From positions 186,001-250,000 of the forward strand of contig JAJDAF010000064.1 of NCBI GenBank assembly GCA_029261995.1: a stretch of DNA of 64,000 nt, read 5' to 3'. Shown here piece after piece: positions 24,535 through 33,498 of this stretch. The translations under genes and the position numbers were made by a program. The notes beneath the pieces are model-generated. The model did no database searches, was not told the DNA's origin, and saw nothing but the letters and a program-made list of their open reading frames with translations. Numbering within the stretch: the first letter of the stretch is position 1; every line of letters starts with the position of its first letter. The stretch is from Candidatus Zhuqueibacterota bacterium (lineage in GTDB: Bacteria; Zhuqueibacterota; Zhuqueibacteria; Oceanimicrobiales; Oceanimicrobiaceae).

Positions 24535-26880
24535 ATGCTGCTGATTTGTTTCCTGCTCCTGCTTCCGACCTTACTTGACGGACAACCCGCCAGGGGCCGC
24601 ATCAGTGGTCGCGTCATAACCGCCGACTCTGGGGAATCCCTGCCGAACTGCAATATTTTGATTCTCCCCGGCCGTGCTGGCGTGGCCACGGACGAACATG
24701 GCCGCTTTGAGTTCATCCTTCCTTTTGACCGCTACTCGGTTGAGTTTCGATATCTGGGTTACGAAACCGTGAAACAGGAGGTGGTGATTTCATCAAGCCA
24801 TTCCGCTGAGCAACTACTTGTCAAGATGACGCCTGTTGCCCTCACCAGTGAGGTTGTGACGGTTCTGGGGGAAGCATCGACCGACGCCAGCATTCAAACC
24901 CTGGAGGCTGCCGATATTCGGCGCATGCCGACCGTCGGTTCTGATGTTCTGAAGTCGCTCAAGATTCTGCCCGGCGTCAGCTCGAACAACGAACTGAGCA
25001 GTTCATACAACGTCCGCGGTGGAAATTATGACGAGAATCTTATTTATCTGAATGGCTACGAAATCTACCGTCCGGCGCTCTTGCGCCAGGGGGTGGAAGA
25101 GAACCAATCACTCATCAATCCGGATATGGTCGAGAATCTACGGTTTTTTGGTGCTGCTTTTCCTGCCCGGTTTGGTGACAAACTTGCATCCGCGCTCGAG
25201 GTCAACTACGCTCGGCAAAACGATGGCCGGCTTTCGGCCATCAGCCGCGCCGATTTGCTCAATCTCGGTGTGGTGCTACGCGGCCAAAGCGGGCGCCTGA
25301 AATGGACGCTGGGAACGCGTTATTCGAATCCAGCGCTGTTTGTCAACAAGCTGCAAACCAGCGGCAACTACAAGCCGCGCTTCGCCGATTTGCAGCTTCT
25401 GATGGACTACGCTGTCGGCGACCGAGCAAAGCTCGAGTTGTTTGCTCTCGCTGCAGAGAACAAATTCGACCTTACCCCAAACTCATGGAGCGGCCACTTT
25501 GCGTTCGGCGCCCTGGATGTGAAGGGCGTTGATATCGCCTGGCAAGGCGAGCAGACTTATGACTTTGATACTCGGCTTCTTGGGCTGCGATATCGTCACC
25601 AACTGAGCGCCGGGCTCGCCTGGAGCCTTTCGTTGTCACGATATCTTTCGAGCGAAACAGAAAGCAGTGACCTGCAGGGCGATCTGTTTTTTGTCCCGAA
25701 TGCCAGGGAGCCCTCCCGCAACCGCGAATTCCTGAAGACGCGATTCGAAAGATCGGACAACCGCCTGCAGATTCGGCGCTGGCAGGCAAGTCATATTTTG
25801 GATTGGCAGACCCGCACTCATGCCTTTTCCGTGGGAGCAACCGCGCGTTGGGTGAACCTGAACAACCGGCTCGATGAGACGGAGCTTGAAGTGTCGGACG
25901 CGACCCTGGTCGTAGTACCGCGGGTGGAGAACGCGGCTCTGTCCGCGGCAATCAATTCCTTCAGCGTCTTCGTGCAAGACCGGTTTTCGCCGGCGGATTG
26001 GCTCAGCATGGAGGTCGGGGCGCGGCTGGCTCGCTACCCGTTTGGCGGTGAAACGCTCTTCAGCCCGCGTCTCTCGGCGCATCTTTCTCCGCTCGCCGGG
26101 CTGAATGTTCATCTGGGCGCAGGCGTATATTTCCAGCCGCCGTTCGCTCAGGAAGTACGAAACAAGTCCTCGTCGGCCGCGAAGGCCTTGCGCGCACAAA
26201 AGGCCATTCACACGCTTGTCGGCATAGACTACGACCTGGGCCACCGTCTCAAGATTCAGATGGAAGGCTATTACAAGGATTTCGACCGTCTGCTGCCCTA
26301 CCGCCAGGAGCAGCTCAAACTCATCTACGGCGACAGCAACGACTTTGAAGGGTTCAGCTACGGCCTCGACATCGCACTCAAGGGAGAAATCGTAGATGGC
26401 ATCAAGAGCTGGCTGAGCTATGGCTATCTGAAAAGCCGCGAACGCCGGCGCGGTGATGCTGTCTATGTGCGACGGGTGCTCGATCAGACCCACACCTTGC
26501 GGTTTTTCCTGCAAGACAAAATGCCGCGCTATTCCAACGTTCGGGCGCACACGCGAATCCTGTTCGGCAGCGGTTTCTTGTTTCACCCGCAGGTAGTTTC
26601 GAGTGAACCCGGTACCGATCTCAGAGTGTTGGCGACGGACTTTTCCAGCAGAGAGAAATATCGCAGCTATTTTCGCGTAGATTTGGGCTTCACCGTGGAA
26701 ATCGCTCGCGCGGTCCCGGGCAGGGTGCTGATTTCGGCTGAGGTGCTCAACGTCTGGAATGTGGCGAATGTCGCTGACAATCTCTGGTTTGACATTCCGC
26801 AGGTGAGCAGTTCTCCTGTGAGAATTCCTCAGGTGTTCACGAAGCGGTTTTTTAACCTCGGTGTGGAAGTTCGGCTGTGA
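24535..26880 (+). CDS. TonB-dependent outer-membrane receptor with carboxypeptidase-regulatory domain
   Basis: A 781-residue protein. A signal peptide (about 1-17, LICFLLLLPTLLDGQ) is followed by a CarboxypepD_reg-like domain (GRISGRVITADSGESLPNCN, EHGRFEFILPF, EFRYLGYETVKQEVVI), a plug domain (DIRRMPTVGSDVLKSLKILP, then NVRGGNYDENLIYLNG) and a 22-strand barrel ending in FFNLGVEVRL. This is the FCB-type receptor layout. It is shorter than typical SusC (about 1000 residues), closer to siderophore-type receptors. Ligand unknown. The ATG follows GGAGGGCC. Confidence 0.9.
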   Translation: MLLICFLLLLPTLLDGQPARGRISGRVITADSGESLPNCNILILPGRAGVATDEHGRFEFILPFDRYSVEFRYLGYETVKQEVVISSSHSAEQLLVKMTPVALTSEVVTVLGEASTDASIQTLEAADIRRMPTVGSDVLKSLKILPGVSSNNELSSSYNVRGGNYDENLIYLNGYEIYRPALLRQGVEENQSLINPDMVENLRFFGAAFPARFGDKLASALEVNYARQNDGRLSAISRADLLNLGVVLRGQSGRLKWTLGTRYSNPALFVNKLQTSGNYKPRFADLQLLMDYAVGDRAKLELFALAAENKFDLTPNSWSGHFAFGALDVKGVDIAWQGEQTYDFDTRLLGLRYRHQLSAGLAWSLSLSRYLSSETESSDLQGDLFFVPNAREPSRNREFLKTRFERSDNRLQIRRWQASHILDWQTRTHAFSVGATARWVNLNNRLDETELEVSDATLVVVPRVENAALSAAINSFSVFVQDRFSPADWLSMEVGARLARYPFGGETLFSPRLSAHLSPLAGLNVHLGAGVYFQPPFAQEVRNKSSSAAKALRAQKAIHTLVGIDYDLGHRLKIQMEGYYKDFDRLLPYRQEQLKLIYGDSNDFEGFSYGLDIALKGEIVDGIKSWLSYGYLKSRERRRGDAVYVRRVLDQTHTLRFFLQDKMPRYSNVRAHTRILFGSGFLFHPQVVSSEPGTDLRVLATDFSSREKYRSYFRVDLGFTVEIARAVPGRVLISAEVLNVWNVANVADNLWFDIPQVSSSPVRIPQVFTKRFFNLGVEVRL

Positions 26881-26978
26881 GCCGAGGAGAAGCCCGTCAA
26901 ATAAAACGGCAACCTTTTTGGGCATGAGAGGTCTGATGAGTATCCCCTGATTCCACGAATTCTTCTTGGAGGTCAAGT

Positions 26979-29399
26979 ATGCTCAGAAGTTACGTCAAGA
27001 CAGCGCTGCGCAGCCTGCTCAAGCACAAAGAATACTCGCTCATCAATATTCTTGGCCTGGCCATTGGCATGGCTTGCGTCATCATGATTCTGCTCTATGT
27101 GCGGGAGGAGATGAGTTTCGACCGTTTTCATGTCAACAAGAACCGCATCTACCGACTTAACCTATCGATGACCAATCCGCAAACCGGCGAGCAAAGTCAG
27201 CGCGCGATTGGCTCCTACCGGCTGGCGCGAGAGATGGAACCGGAGTTTCCGGATATCCCCAACATTATCCGGTTCGCACCGCAAGGGCGCACTTTGGTGG
27301 AATATCAGGATCAGCGATTCTATGAAGAAGGTTTGGCTTTTGTCGATCCGGATGTGTTTGCGGTCTTCACGTTTCCGCTGCTGCAAGGCGACCCTGCCTC
27401 GTGCCTGGCCGACCCGTTTTCGGTCGTCATCTCACAGGAAATTGCTGCCAGATATTTTGGTGAGGCCGAACCGGTCGGCAAGGTGTTGACATTCGAAGAC
27501 AACGACTTCAAAGTGACCGGCATCCTGGATGAACCTCCCGGCAACACGCAACTCCAGCTCAATATGCTTGCTTCCATGAATTGCGCTGATAAAGTTTTTT
27601 CGCGCATTGTGCTTGAAAACTGGGGCGAAGGCTCGTGCGAGACTTATGTCATGCTTCCCGAGGGCGCCGCCGCTGCTGATTTTGATGGTCGGCTGGCGGC
27701 CTTTGTCGAAGTCAAGCTGGAAGCCTGGAAGAAAGCCAGCCCGGAAATTGTCATGCAGCCACTGCCCGACATTTATCTCCACTCACAACGCATTTCATCT
27801 TTTATGACCGGACGGGACATCACGTATGTTTACGCCTTCACGGCGATCGCGATTTTTATCCTGCTGATCGCGTGCATCAATTTTATGAATCTTGCCACGG
27901 CGCGTTCCGCGGCTCGCGCCCGCGAAGTTGGATTGCGCAAGGTCGTGGGCGCCTTGCGGCACCAGTTGGTGTGGCAGTTCTTGAGCGAAAGTGTCATTCT
28001 GGCAATCCTGTCTCTGCTGCTAGCCCTTGTCCTGGCTGCCGTCTGTTTGCCTGCTTTCAACAGCCTGGCAGGCAAGGAATTGACGTTTCACATATTCCAG
28101 GACGGGTTGACTCTGGTTGGTTTGTTCGTGGTCGCTCTGGTCGTTGGTCTGCTCGCAGGCAGCTATCCGGCTTTCTTCCTTTCCGCATTTGAGCCAATTC
28201 GTGTACTTTCGGGCGCCTTGCAGCGAGGCATGAAGGGCGGCGCTTTGCGCAAAGTTCTCGTTACGTTTCAGTTTGCGGTCTCGATTTTTCTCATCGTCGT
28301 GACTGCTGCGGTTTACAACCAACTTGAATTTGCCCGCAACCGGAAACTTGGCTTTGATCAGGAGCACTTGATTCTGCTTCCGGGCACGCCGTCGGAGATG
28401 CGCGCACATTATGACAAGTTCCGGTCCGAGCTGCTCAGTAATCCCAATATTGTCGATGCCGCCGCGTCTTCGCGCGTGCCACCCGGTAGGTTAAGGAGCA
28501 GTTTGACCGTACGCCCTGAAGGAGTGCCTGAAGATCAGCGAGAGGGCATGCAGACTGTCTGGACGGATTTCGATTTTGTTGAGACTATGGGCTTCGAATT
28601 GGTGGCCGGCCGCAGTTTTTCACGTGAGTTCACCACCGACGCGACAGCGGCTTTCATGCTCAATGAAGCGGCGGTGCAGAAGCTCGGCTGGACCAGCGAA
28701 AGCGCCGTCGGCAAGGCTTTCGGCAGTTCTGAGATCACGGATTGGAACAGCGGCCAGTGGCAACCTCGAGACGGTCACGTCATCGGTGTGCTCAAGAATT
28801 TTCATTTCGAAACGCTTCGGCAGAAGATCGTGCCGACCGTCTATTTTGTCGCCCCCTACATGGCCTGGAATTATGTCATCCGGATTCGTCCTAACGACAT
28901 TCCCGGTACCATCGATTTCATAGAGGAGAAGTGGAACGCGTTGAACCCTGCGCTGCCTCTGGTCCATAACTTTGTGGACGAAAATTTTGAAAGCCTCTAC
29001 CGCGCCGAAGAACAACAAGGCAAAGTGTTCGGCGCATTCGGCGGTCTAGCCATTTTCGTTGCATGTCTGGGGCTGGTGGGATTGGCATCCTTTACGGCTG
29101 AACAGAGAACCAAGGAGGTGGGCATCCGGAAGGTGCTGGGCGCTTCTGTCAGCAGCATCATCATGTTGATTTCGAAAGAGTTTACGGTCTTGGTGGCAGT
29201 GGCCTTTGTGCTCGCCGCGCCGTTCGCCTGGTTTGCAATGGATAGCTGGCTTCAGGAGTTTGCCTATCATGCGAACCTCGGCGCTTCCGTTTTTGTGTTG
29301 GCAGGGGTGCTGGCGCTGGTTACAGCCTGGCTGACGGTGAGTTACCAGGCCGCCAAAGTTGCGCTCTCTGACCCATCAAATACCCTGAGATGCGAATAA
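26979..29399 (+). CDS. FtsX/MacB-type ABC transporter permease
   Basis: An 806-residue protein with the duplicated FtsX-permease layout common in FCB bacteria. The N-terminal helix contains YSLINILGLAIGMACVIMIL, followed by a periplasmic MacB_PCD domain and three helices (IAIFILLIACINFMNLATAR with the conserved EVGLRKVVGA loop). A second half repeats this (VSIFLIVVTAAVYNQ, then FTAEQRTKEVGIRKVLGASV). Such permeases pair with a LolD/MacB-like ATPase, which is not encoded next to it. The ATG follows TTGGAGGTC. A 9-bp hairpin (29408-29437) follows the stop but has no T tract. Confidence 0.9.
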   Translation: MLRSYVKTALRSLLKHKEYSLINILGLAIGMACVIMILLYVREEMSFDRFHVNKNRIYRLNLSMTNPQTGEQSQRAIGSYRLAREMEPEFPDIPNIIRFAPQGRTLVEYQDQRFYEEGLAFVDPDVFAVFTFPLLQGDPASCLADPFSVVISQEIAARYFGEAEPVGKVLTFEDNDFKVTGILDEPPGNTQLQLNMLASMNCADKVFSRIVLENWGEGSCETYVMLPEGAAAADFDGRLAAFVEVKLEAWKKASPEIVMQPLPDIYLHSQRISSFMTGRDITYVYAFTAIAIFILLIACINFMNLATARSAARAREVGLRKVVGALRHQLVWQFLSESVILAILSLLLALVLAAVCLPAFNSLAGKELTFHIFQDGLTLVGLFVVALVVGLLAGSYPAFFLSAFEPIRVLSGALQRGMKGGALRKVLVTFQFAVSIFLIVVTAAVYNQLEFARNRKLGFDQEHLILLPGTPSEMRAHYDKFRSELLSNPNIVDAAASSRVPPGRLRSSLTVRPEGVPEDQREGMQTVWTDFDFVETMGFELVAGRSFSREFTTDATAAFMLNEAAVQKLGWTSESAVGKAFGSSEITDWNSGQWQPRDGHVIGVLKNFHFETLRQKIVPTVYFVAPYMAWNYVIRIRPNDIPGTIDFIEEKWNALNPALPLVHNFVDENFESLYRAEEQQGKVFGAFGGLAIFVACLGLVGLASFTAEQRTKEVGIRKVLGASVSSIIMLISKEFTVLVAVAFVLAAPFAWFAMDSWLQEFAYHANLGASVFVLAGVLALVTAWLTVSYQAAKVALSDPSNTLRCE

Positions 29400-29711
29400 G
29401 AGTAGAACGTGGCTCCTCTTTACGTCGGGGAGCCACGCCTTCCGGCTATCTGTTTCCCACCAACTTCCAACTCCGAGCCCGCCTTTCATCAACTCAAGCA
29501 GCCTTCTATAGGCTTTTTTGCTGGCCTTAAACGTTTTTCGGAAGATAACAAAAAATCCGGCAACCTTTCTGACAAAACCGTGTCTTAACAGTTGTACCGG
29601 TCACAAAGTAGCACCCTGCAGGAACCATTTCACAAGAATAGACACGACAAATCTGACGCATGACATGAGCCTTTGTCATGAGTCTGCACCATAAACCCAG
29701 TAGGTGTCGCC
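29400..29711. other. Intergenic region with inverted repeats, probable regulatory region
   Basis: It contains the hairpin CGTGGCTCC/GGAGCCACG (29408-29437) and, closer to the next gene, a perfect 7-bp inverted repeat CATGACA/TGTCATG with an 8-base spacer (29659-29680), 32 bp before the ATG. The latter could be a regulator-binding site. No gene is seen. Confidence 0.4.
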
Positions 29712-32357
29712 ATGAAGTATGCAATGAGTCTTCTGGTGGGATTGATGGCTGTTACGAGCGCGTTCGCTTCAAAGGCGCCATCGGCCAGGAAAGTCTACAT
29801 CACGAACCGCGTCAACCCACATCCCCCCGCTATTGACGGCAGGCTTGACGATGCGGCCTGGAGCAAGGTCGAGTGGCAGGGCGATTTCACCCAACGCCAA
29901 CCTGACGATGGGGCAGAGCCATCTCAGCAGACTTCGTTCAAAGTGCTGTTCGATGACAACAACTTGTATGTAGGTATTCGTGCTCACGACAGCGAGCCGG
30001 AGAAAATCGTTCGACGCGTGACCCGCCGCGACCATTTTGACGGCGACATGGTTGAAATCAATATCGACAGTTACCATGACCGTCGCACGGCGTTTTCCTT
30101 CACCCTCAATGCCGCCGGCGTGCGTGGCGACGAGGCGATTTCCAACGACGGCGACAATTGGGATTCGAACTGGGATCCTATCTGGTTTGGCGAGGCAGCG
30201 GTGGACTCGATGGGATGGACCGCGGAAATGCAGATCCCGTTGAGCCAGCTTCGTTTCTCCAACAGTGAAGAACCGGTTTGGGGCCTGCAGATTATGCGGC
30301 ATATTTTCCGTAAGCAGGAGCGCTCCAATTGGCAGTACATCCCGCAGAATTCCGGTGGTTGGGTGAGTCTGTTTGGCGAGCTGCGCGGTATGGACGGTAT
30401 CAAGCCCACGCGCCGAATTGAGCTCATGCCCTACGGTGTCTCCGATGTCCGTCGCCTGCCCAAAGAGGAAGGCAACCCATTCGCAACCGGGCGTGAAAAC
30501 AACGTCTCTGGCGGTCTGGATGCGAAGTTCGGAGTGACCAGCGATCTCACGCTCGACGTCACCGTGAATCCGGATTTCGGGCAGGTAGAAGCCGACCCAT
30601 CGGAAGTCAACTTGACTGCTTTCGAAACTTTCTTTTCCGAGAAGCGACCGTTTTTTATAGAAGGCCAGGACATTCTCAATTATAGTTTGATGGGTGGCGA
30701 TGGTACTTTTTCGAATGACCGCATGTTCTACTCACGTCGCATCGGCCGGTCTCCCCAGCATGAATTTGACCTGGATGATGATGAATACTCTCAGGTGCCA
30801 GACAACACCTCGATTATGACTGCCATGAAGCTTACTGGCAAGACCCGCAACGGCTGGTCGATTGGCTTGCTGGATGCGGTCACCGAGAAAGAAACTGGAC
30901 AGATCGATTTGAACGGCACTCGCCGCGAAGAAGTTGTGGAACCGCTTACGAATTATCTTATCGGACGGGCGCAAAAGGATTACAACCAGGGCAATACCTC
31001 TGTCGGAGGCATGGTAACAGGCCTGCATCGCGACCTGTCCCAACCCCATTTGAACGCGCTCAATTCTGCCGCATACAGTGGCGGTCTCGATCTGCGCCAC
31101 CAGTGGGACAACAAGACCTACTCGCTGAATGTCAAAACAGCGTTCAGTCACATCCGCGGCGATCGCGAAGCGATTACCGAAGCTCAAGAATCATCGCGTC
31201 GCTATTTTCAGCGTCCGGATGCGGCCCATCTGACTTTGGACACCACTCGAACATCAATGTCAGGTCATGGCGGCATGGTCAGCCTTGACAGAGGGGGGTC
31301 GAGCAAATGGCGCGCGAGCGTTGGCACCATGTGGCGGTCGCCGGGTCTCGAACTCAACGATCTCGGTTTCATGCGCCAGGCAGACCGCATTATGCAGTGG
31401 AGTTGGCTGGGCTACAGGGTCAACAATCCGGTCGGTATTTTTCGAAACCTGCGGGTCAACTTCAATCAGTGGGCCGGCTGGAACTTTGACGGCGAGAGTG
31501 TTTTTCAAGGCGGGAATGTCAACGGTGGTGGCCAGTTCAAAAACTACTGGCATTTTTGGGGTGGCGTCGGCCGAGAAGCTGCCGGTTTGTCCACCAGTGA
31601 ATTGCGCGGCGGGCCGGCGCTTCAGACAGCGGGGCAGTGGAATCAGTGGTACAGCATGTCAACAGATGGCCGCAAGGCGTACCAGCTGGGTTTCAACGGC
31701 AACAACAACTGGTCGGACGAAGGCGGTTCCAGGCGAAACAATATCAACTTTTGGCTCAGGCTCCGACCCAAGAATGCCGTGCAACTGCGCATCAATCCCT
31801 TCTACACGTTCAGGAAGAACGACCTGCAATACGTCGAGACCCTCGAGCCGGAAACCGGCGGCGACAGATATCTGTTTGGCCAACTGAATCAAAAGACCCT
31901 CGGCATCACCTTCAGGTTTGATGTCAGCATTACGCCGAATTTGACCATTCAATACTATGGCCAGCCGTTCATTTCTGCTGGACAGTACTCGCACTTCAAG
32001 AGCATCACCGATTCCAGAGCAGCCTCCTATGAAGACCGCTTTTACCGCTTCCAGGACGGGGATATTCAAACCGCCGAAACCGAAGACGGCCTTGAGTATA
32101 CTTTCAGCCAGGATTCCAGGGGCGCAATAGGTGAGACGCTTGAGACGCCTAACTTCAGTTTCCGCGAGTTCCGTTCCAATCTGGTGCTGAGGTGGGAATA
32201 TCGACCGGGGTCCACGCTCTTTTTCGTCTGGACACAGGAGCGCAACGGCGATGATACGGATGGCCGCTTCTCCTTTTCGCGCGGTATGGACAACCTGTTT
32301 GGTGAAAGTCCGACCAACGTTTTTCTGGTCAAGGCCAGCCGCTGGTTCTCTTTGTAA
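29712..32357 (+). CDS. DUF5916 outer-membrane protein with CBM9-like N-terminal domain
   Basis: An 881-residue protein with a signal peptide (about 1-19). Residues about 35-210 form a CBM9-like sandwich (PPAIDGRLDDAAWSKVEWQG, VLFDDNNLYVGIRAHDSEP, GDMVEINIDSYHDRRTAFSF). The rest matches DUF5916: PDFGQVEADPSEVNLTAFET, FSEKRPFFIEGQDIL, FYSRRIGRSP, and a long series of amphipathic barrel strands ending in an aromatic residue, as expected for an outer-membrane protein. The precise role is unknown; the family is frequent in FCB and related bacteria. A terminator follows. Confidence 0.88.
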   Translation: MKYAMSLLVGLMAVTSAFASKAPSARKVYITNRVNPHPPAIDGRLDDAAWSKVEWQGDFTQRQPDDGAEPSQQTSFKVLFDDNNLYVGIRAHDSEPEKIVRRVTRRDHFDGDMVEINIDSYHDRRTAFSFTLNAAGVRGDEAISNDGDNWDSNWDPIWFGEAAVDSMGWTAEMQIPLSQLRFSNSEEPVWGLQIMRHIFRKQERSNWQYIPQNSGGWVSLFGELRGMDGIKPTRRIELMPYGVSDVRRLPKEEGNPFATGRENNVSGGLDAKFGVTSDLTLDVTVNPDFGQVEADPSEVNLTAFETFFSEKRPFFIEGQDILNYSLMGGDGTFSNDRMFYSRRIGRSPQHEFDLDDDEYSQVPDNTSIMTAMKLTGKTRNGWSIGLLDAVTEKETGQIDLNGTRREEVVEPLTNYLIGRAQKDYNQGNTSVGGMVTGLHRDLSQPHLNALNSAAYSGGLDLRHQWDNKTYSLNVKTAFSHIRGDREAITEAQESSRRYFQRPDAAHLTLDTTRTSMSGHGGMVSLDRGGSSKWRASVGTMWRSPGLELNDLGFMRQADRIMQWSWLGYRVNNPVGIFRNLRVNFNQWAGWNFDGESVFQGGNVNGGGQFKNYWHFWGGVGREAAGLSTSELRGGPALQTAGQWNQWYSMSTDGRKAYQLGFNGNNNWSDEGGSRRNNINFWLRLRPKNAVQLRINPFYTFRKNDLQYVETLEPETGGDRYLFGQLNQKTLGITFRFDVSITPNLTIQYYGQPFISAGQYSHFKSITDSRAASYEDRFYRFQDGDIQTAETEDGLEYTFSQDSRGAIGETLETPNFSFREFRSNLVLRWEYRPGSTLFFVWTQERNGDDTDGRFSFSRGMDNLFGESPTNVFLVKASRWFSL

Positions 32358-32388
32358 TCTCCCGAAAGAATTTGTTTAACCCTCAGAG

Positions 32389-32429
32389 AGCCCGGGTGTC
32401 GTCAAGATGTCCGGGCTTTCGTTTTCGTT
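32389..32429 (+). terminator. Likely terminator after the DUF5916 gene
   Basis: AGCCCGG and CCGGGCT form a 7-bp GC-rich stem with a 15-base loop, followed by a T-rich run interrupted by CG (TTCGTTTTCGTT). It lies 31 bp after the stop codon. Confidence 0.6.
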
Positions 32430-32563
32430 GAACTGGCATTGCTCTCTTCGATCTAAGATTGGGATTGGCGACGTTTGAAATCGCCGCCAGGAGGATCGAG
32501 ACCAACCCAACTCGTCGTGGCTCGGATTGAAACCATCTGAGCGAACCCGCGGCAAGAATTGAG

Positions 32564-32591
32564 TTGACTCTGACCTCGGATTTTCTAATTT
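32564..32591 (+). promoter_or_regulatory. Candidate promoter giving a leaderless menG transcript
   Basis: TTGACT and TAATTT are separated by 16 bp. The -10 box ends only 7 bp before the ATG at 32599, and there is no ribosome-binding site before that ATG, so the transcript would start almost at the start codon. Confidence 0.45.
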
Positions 32592-32598
32592 AGCTGGC

Positions 32599-33351
32599 AT
32601 GAGCAAGAATTACGCAGACCTGCACCAGCCCGAAGTCGATAGCCAGGCAAGACAAAAATACGTTACTGCACTCTTCGACGATCTGGCTCCGAAATACGAC
32701 CGTTTCAATCGGTTTGTCAGCCTTTCGCGCGATGAGGCCTGGCGCAAAACAGCCATCAAACTGCTTGGCGCGCAGGCAGATGGCGTGATTTTGGATCTCG
32801 CTTCCGGCACCGGCGATCTTGCCAATTCCGCAAAACGCCACGGGGCGCGCGGCGTACACGCGTTTGATATCTCACATGAAATGTTGAAGCTGGCCAAAGA
32901 TAAATTGCTGCCGGAGAACGGTTCAGCCGCCTACGTTGGCGTCACCCAGGGCAGCGCTCATTTGCTGCCATTCAAGAGCGCCAGCATCAACGGCGTCGTA
33001 AGCGGTTTTGCCATGCGAAATGTGTTTCATTTTCTCGACGATGTGCTCGCCGAAATCTATCGGGTGCTCACGCCCGGCGGCCGGTTTGCCATTCTTGAGA
33101 TGAGTCAGCCACACAACGCTGTACTCAGATTTGGATTTCGGGTTCACATGCAGACCGTCATGCCGTTGATTGGCCGGTTGACCACGGGGCAACACTCGCC
33201 ATTTCAGTACCTGCGTCAAACCACCATGACTTTCCTGCGCCCCGAGGCCTTCCAAGAACGGCTTGAAAGTGCCGGTTTTCGTGAGGTGATGTGGAAACCG
33301 CAACTGTTCGGCGCCATCGCCATTCATTCCGGCGTCAAACCCGGGCGTTGA
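32599..33351 (+). CDS. menG: Demethylmenaquinone methyltransferase (MenG/UbiE family)
   Basis: A 250-residue SAM-dependent methyltransferase of the UbiE/COQ5 family. Visible motifs: FDDLAPKYDRFNRFVSLSRD near the N-terminus, the SAM loop ILDLASGTGDLA, VVSGFAMRNV, and the post-I block VLTPGGRFAILEMSQP. It would add the final methyl group in menaquinone synthesis. Its position opposite the men cluster supports MenG rather than a ubiquinone role. There is no ribosome-binding site upstream of the ATG (see promoter at 32564). Confidence 0.88.
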   Translation: MSKNYADLHQPEVDSQARQKYVTALFDDLAPKYDRFNRFVSLSRDEAWRKTAIKLLGAQADGVILDLASGTGDLANSAKRHGARGVHAFDISHEMLKLAKDKLLPENGSAAYVGVTQGSAHLLPFKSASINGVVSGFAMRNVFHFLDDVLAEIYRVLTPGGRFAILEMSQPHNAVLRFGFRVHMQTVMPLIGRLTTGQHSPFQYLRQTTMTFLRPEAFQERLESAGFREVMWKPQLFGAIAIHSGVKPGR

Positions 33352-33498
33352 CCCTCCAGTCTATCTTACAGAAATGTCATCCTTTTCAACCGTTTCACAC
33401 TTCTCAACGCCTCTGCGAACGGCTGCCTTGGCAGGTAATTATAGTCTTGTTAGGTGCTCAGCATTTCTTGATGTTTAAATGAATCAGAAGGTGTCATA

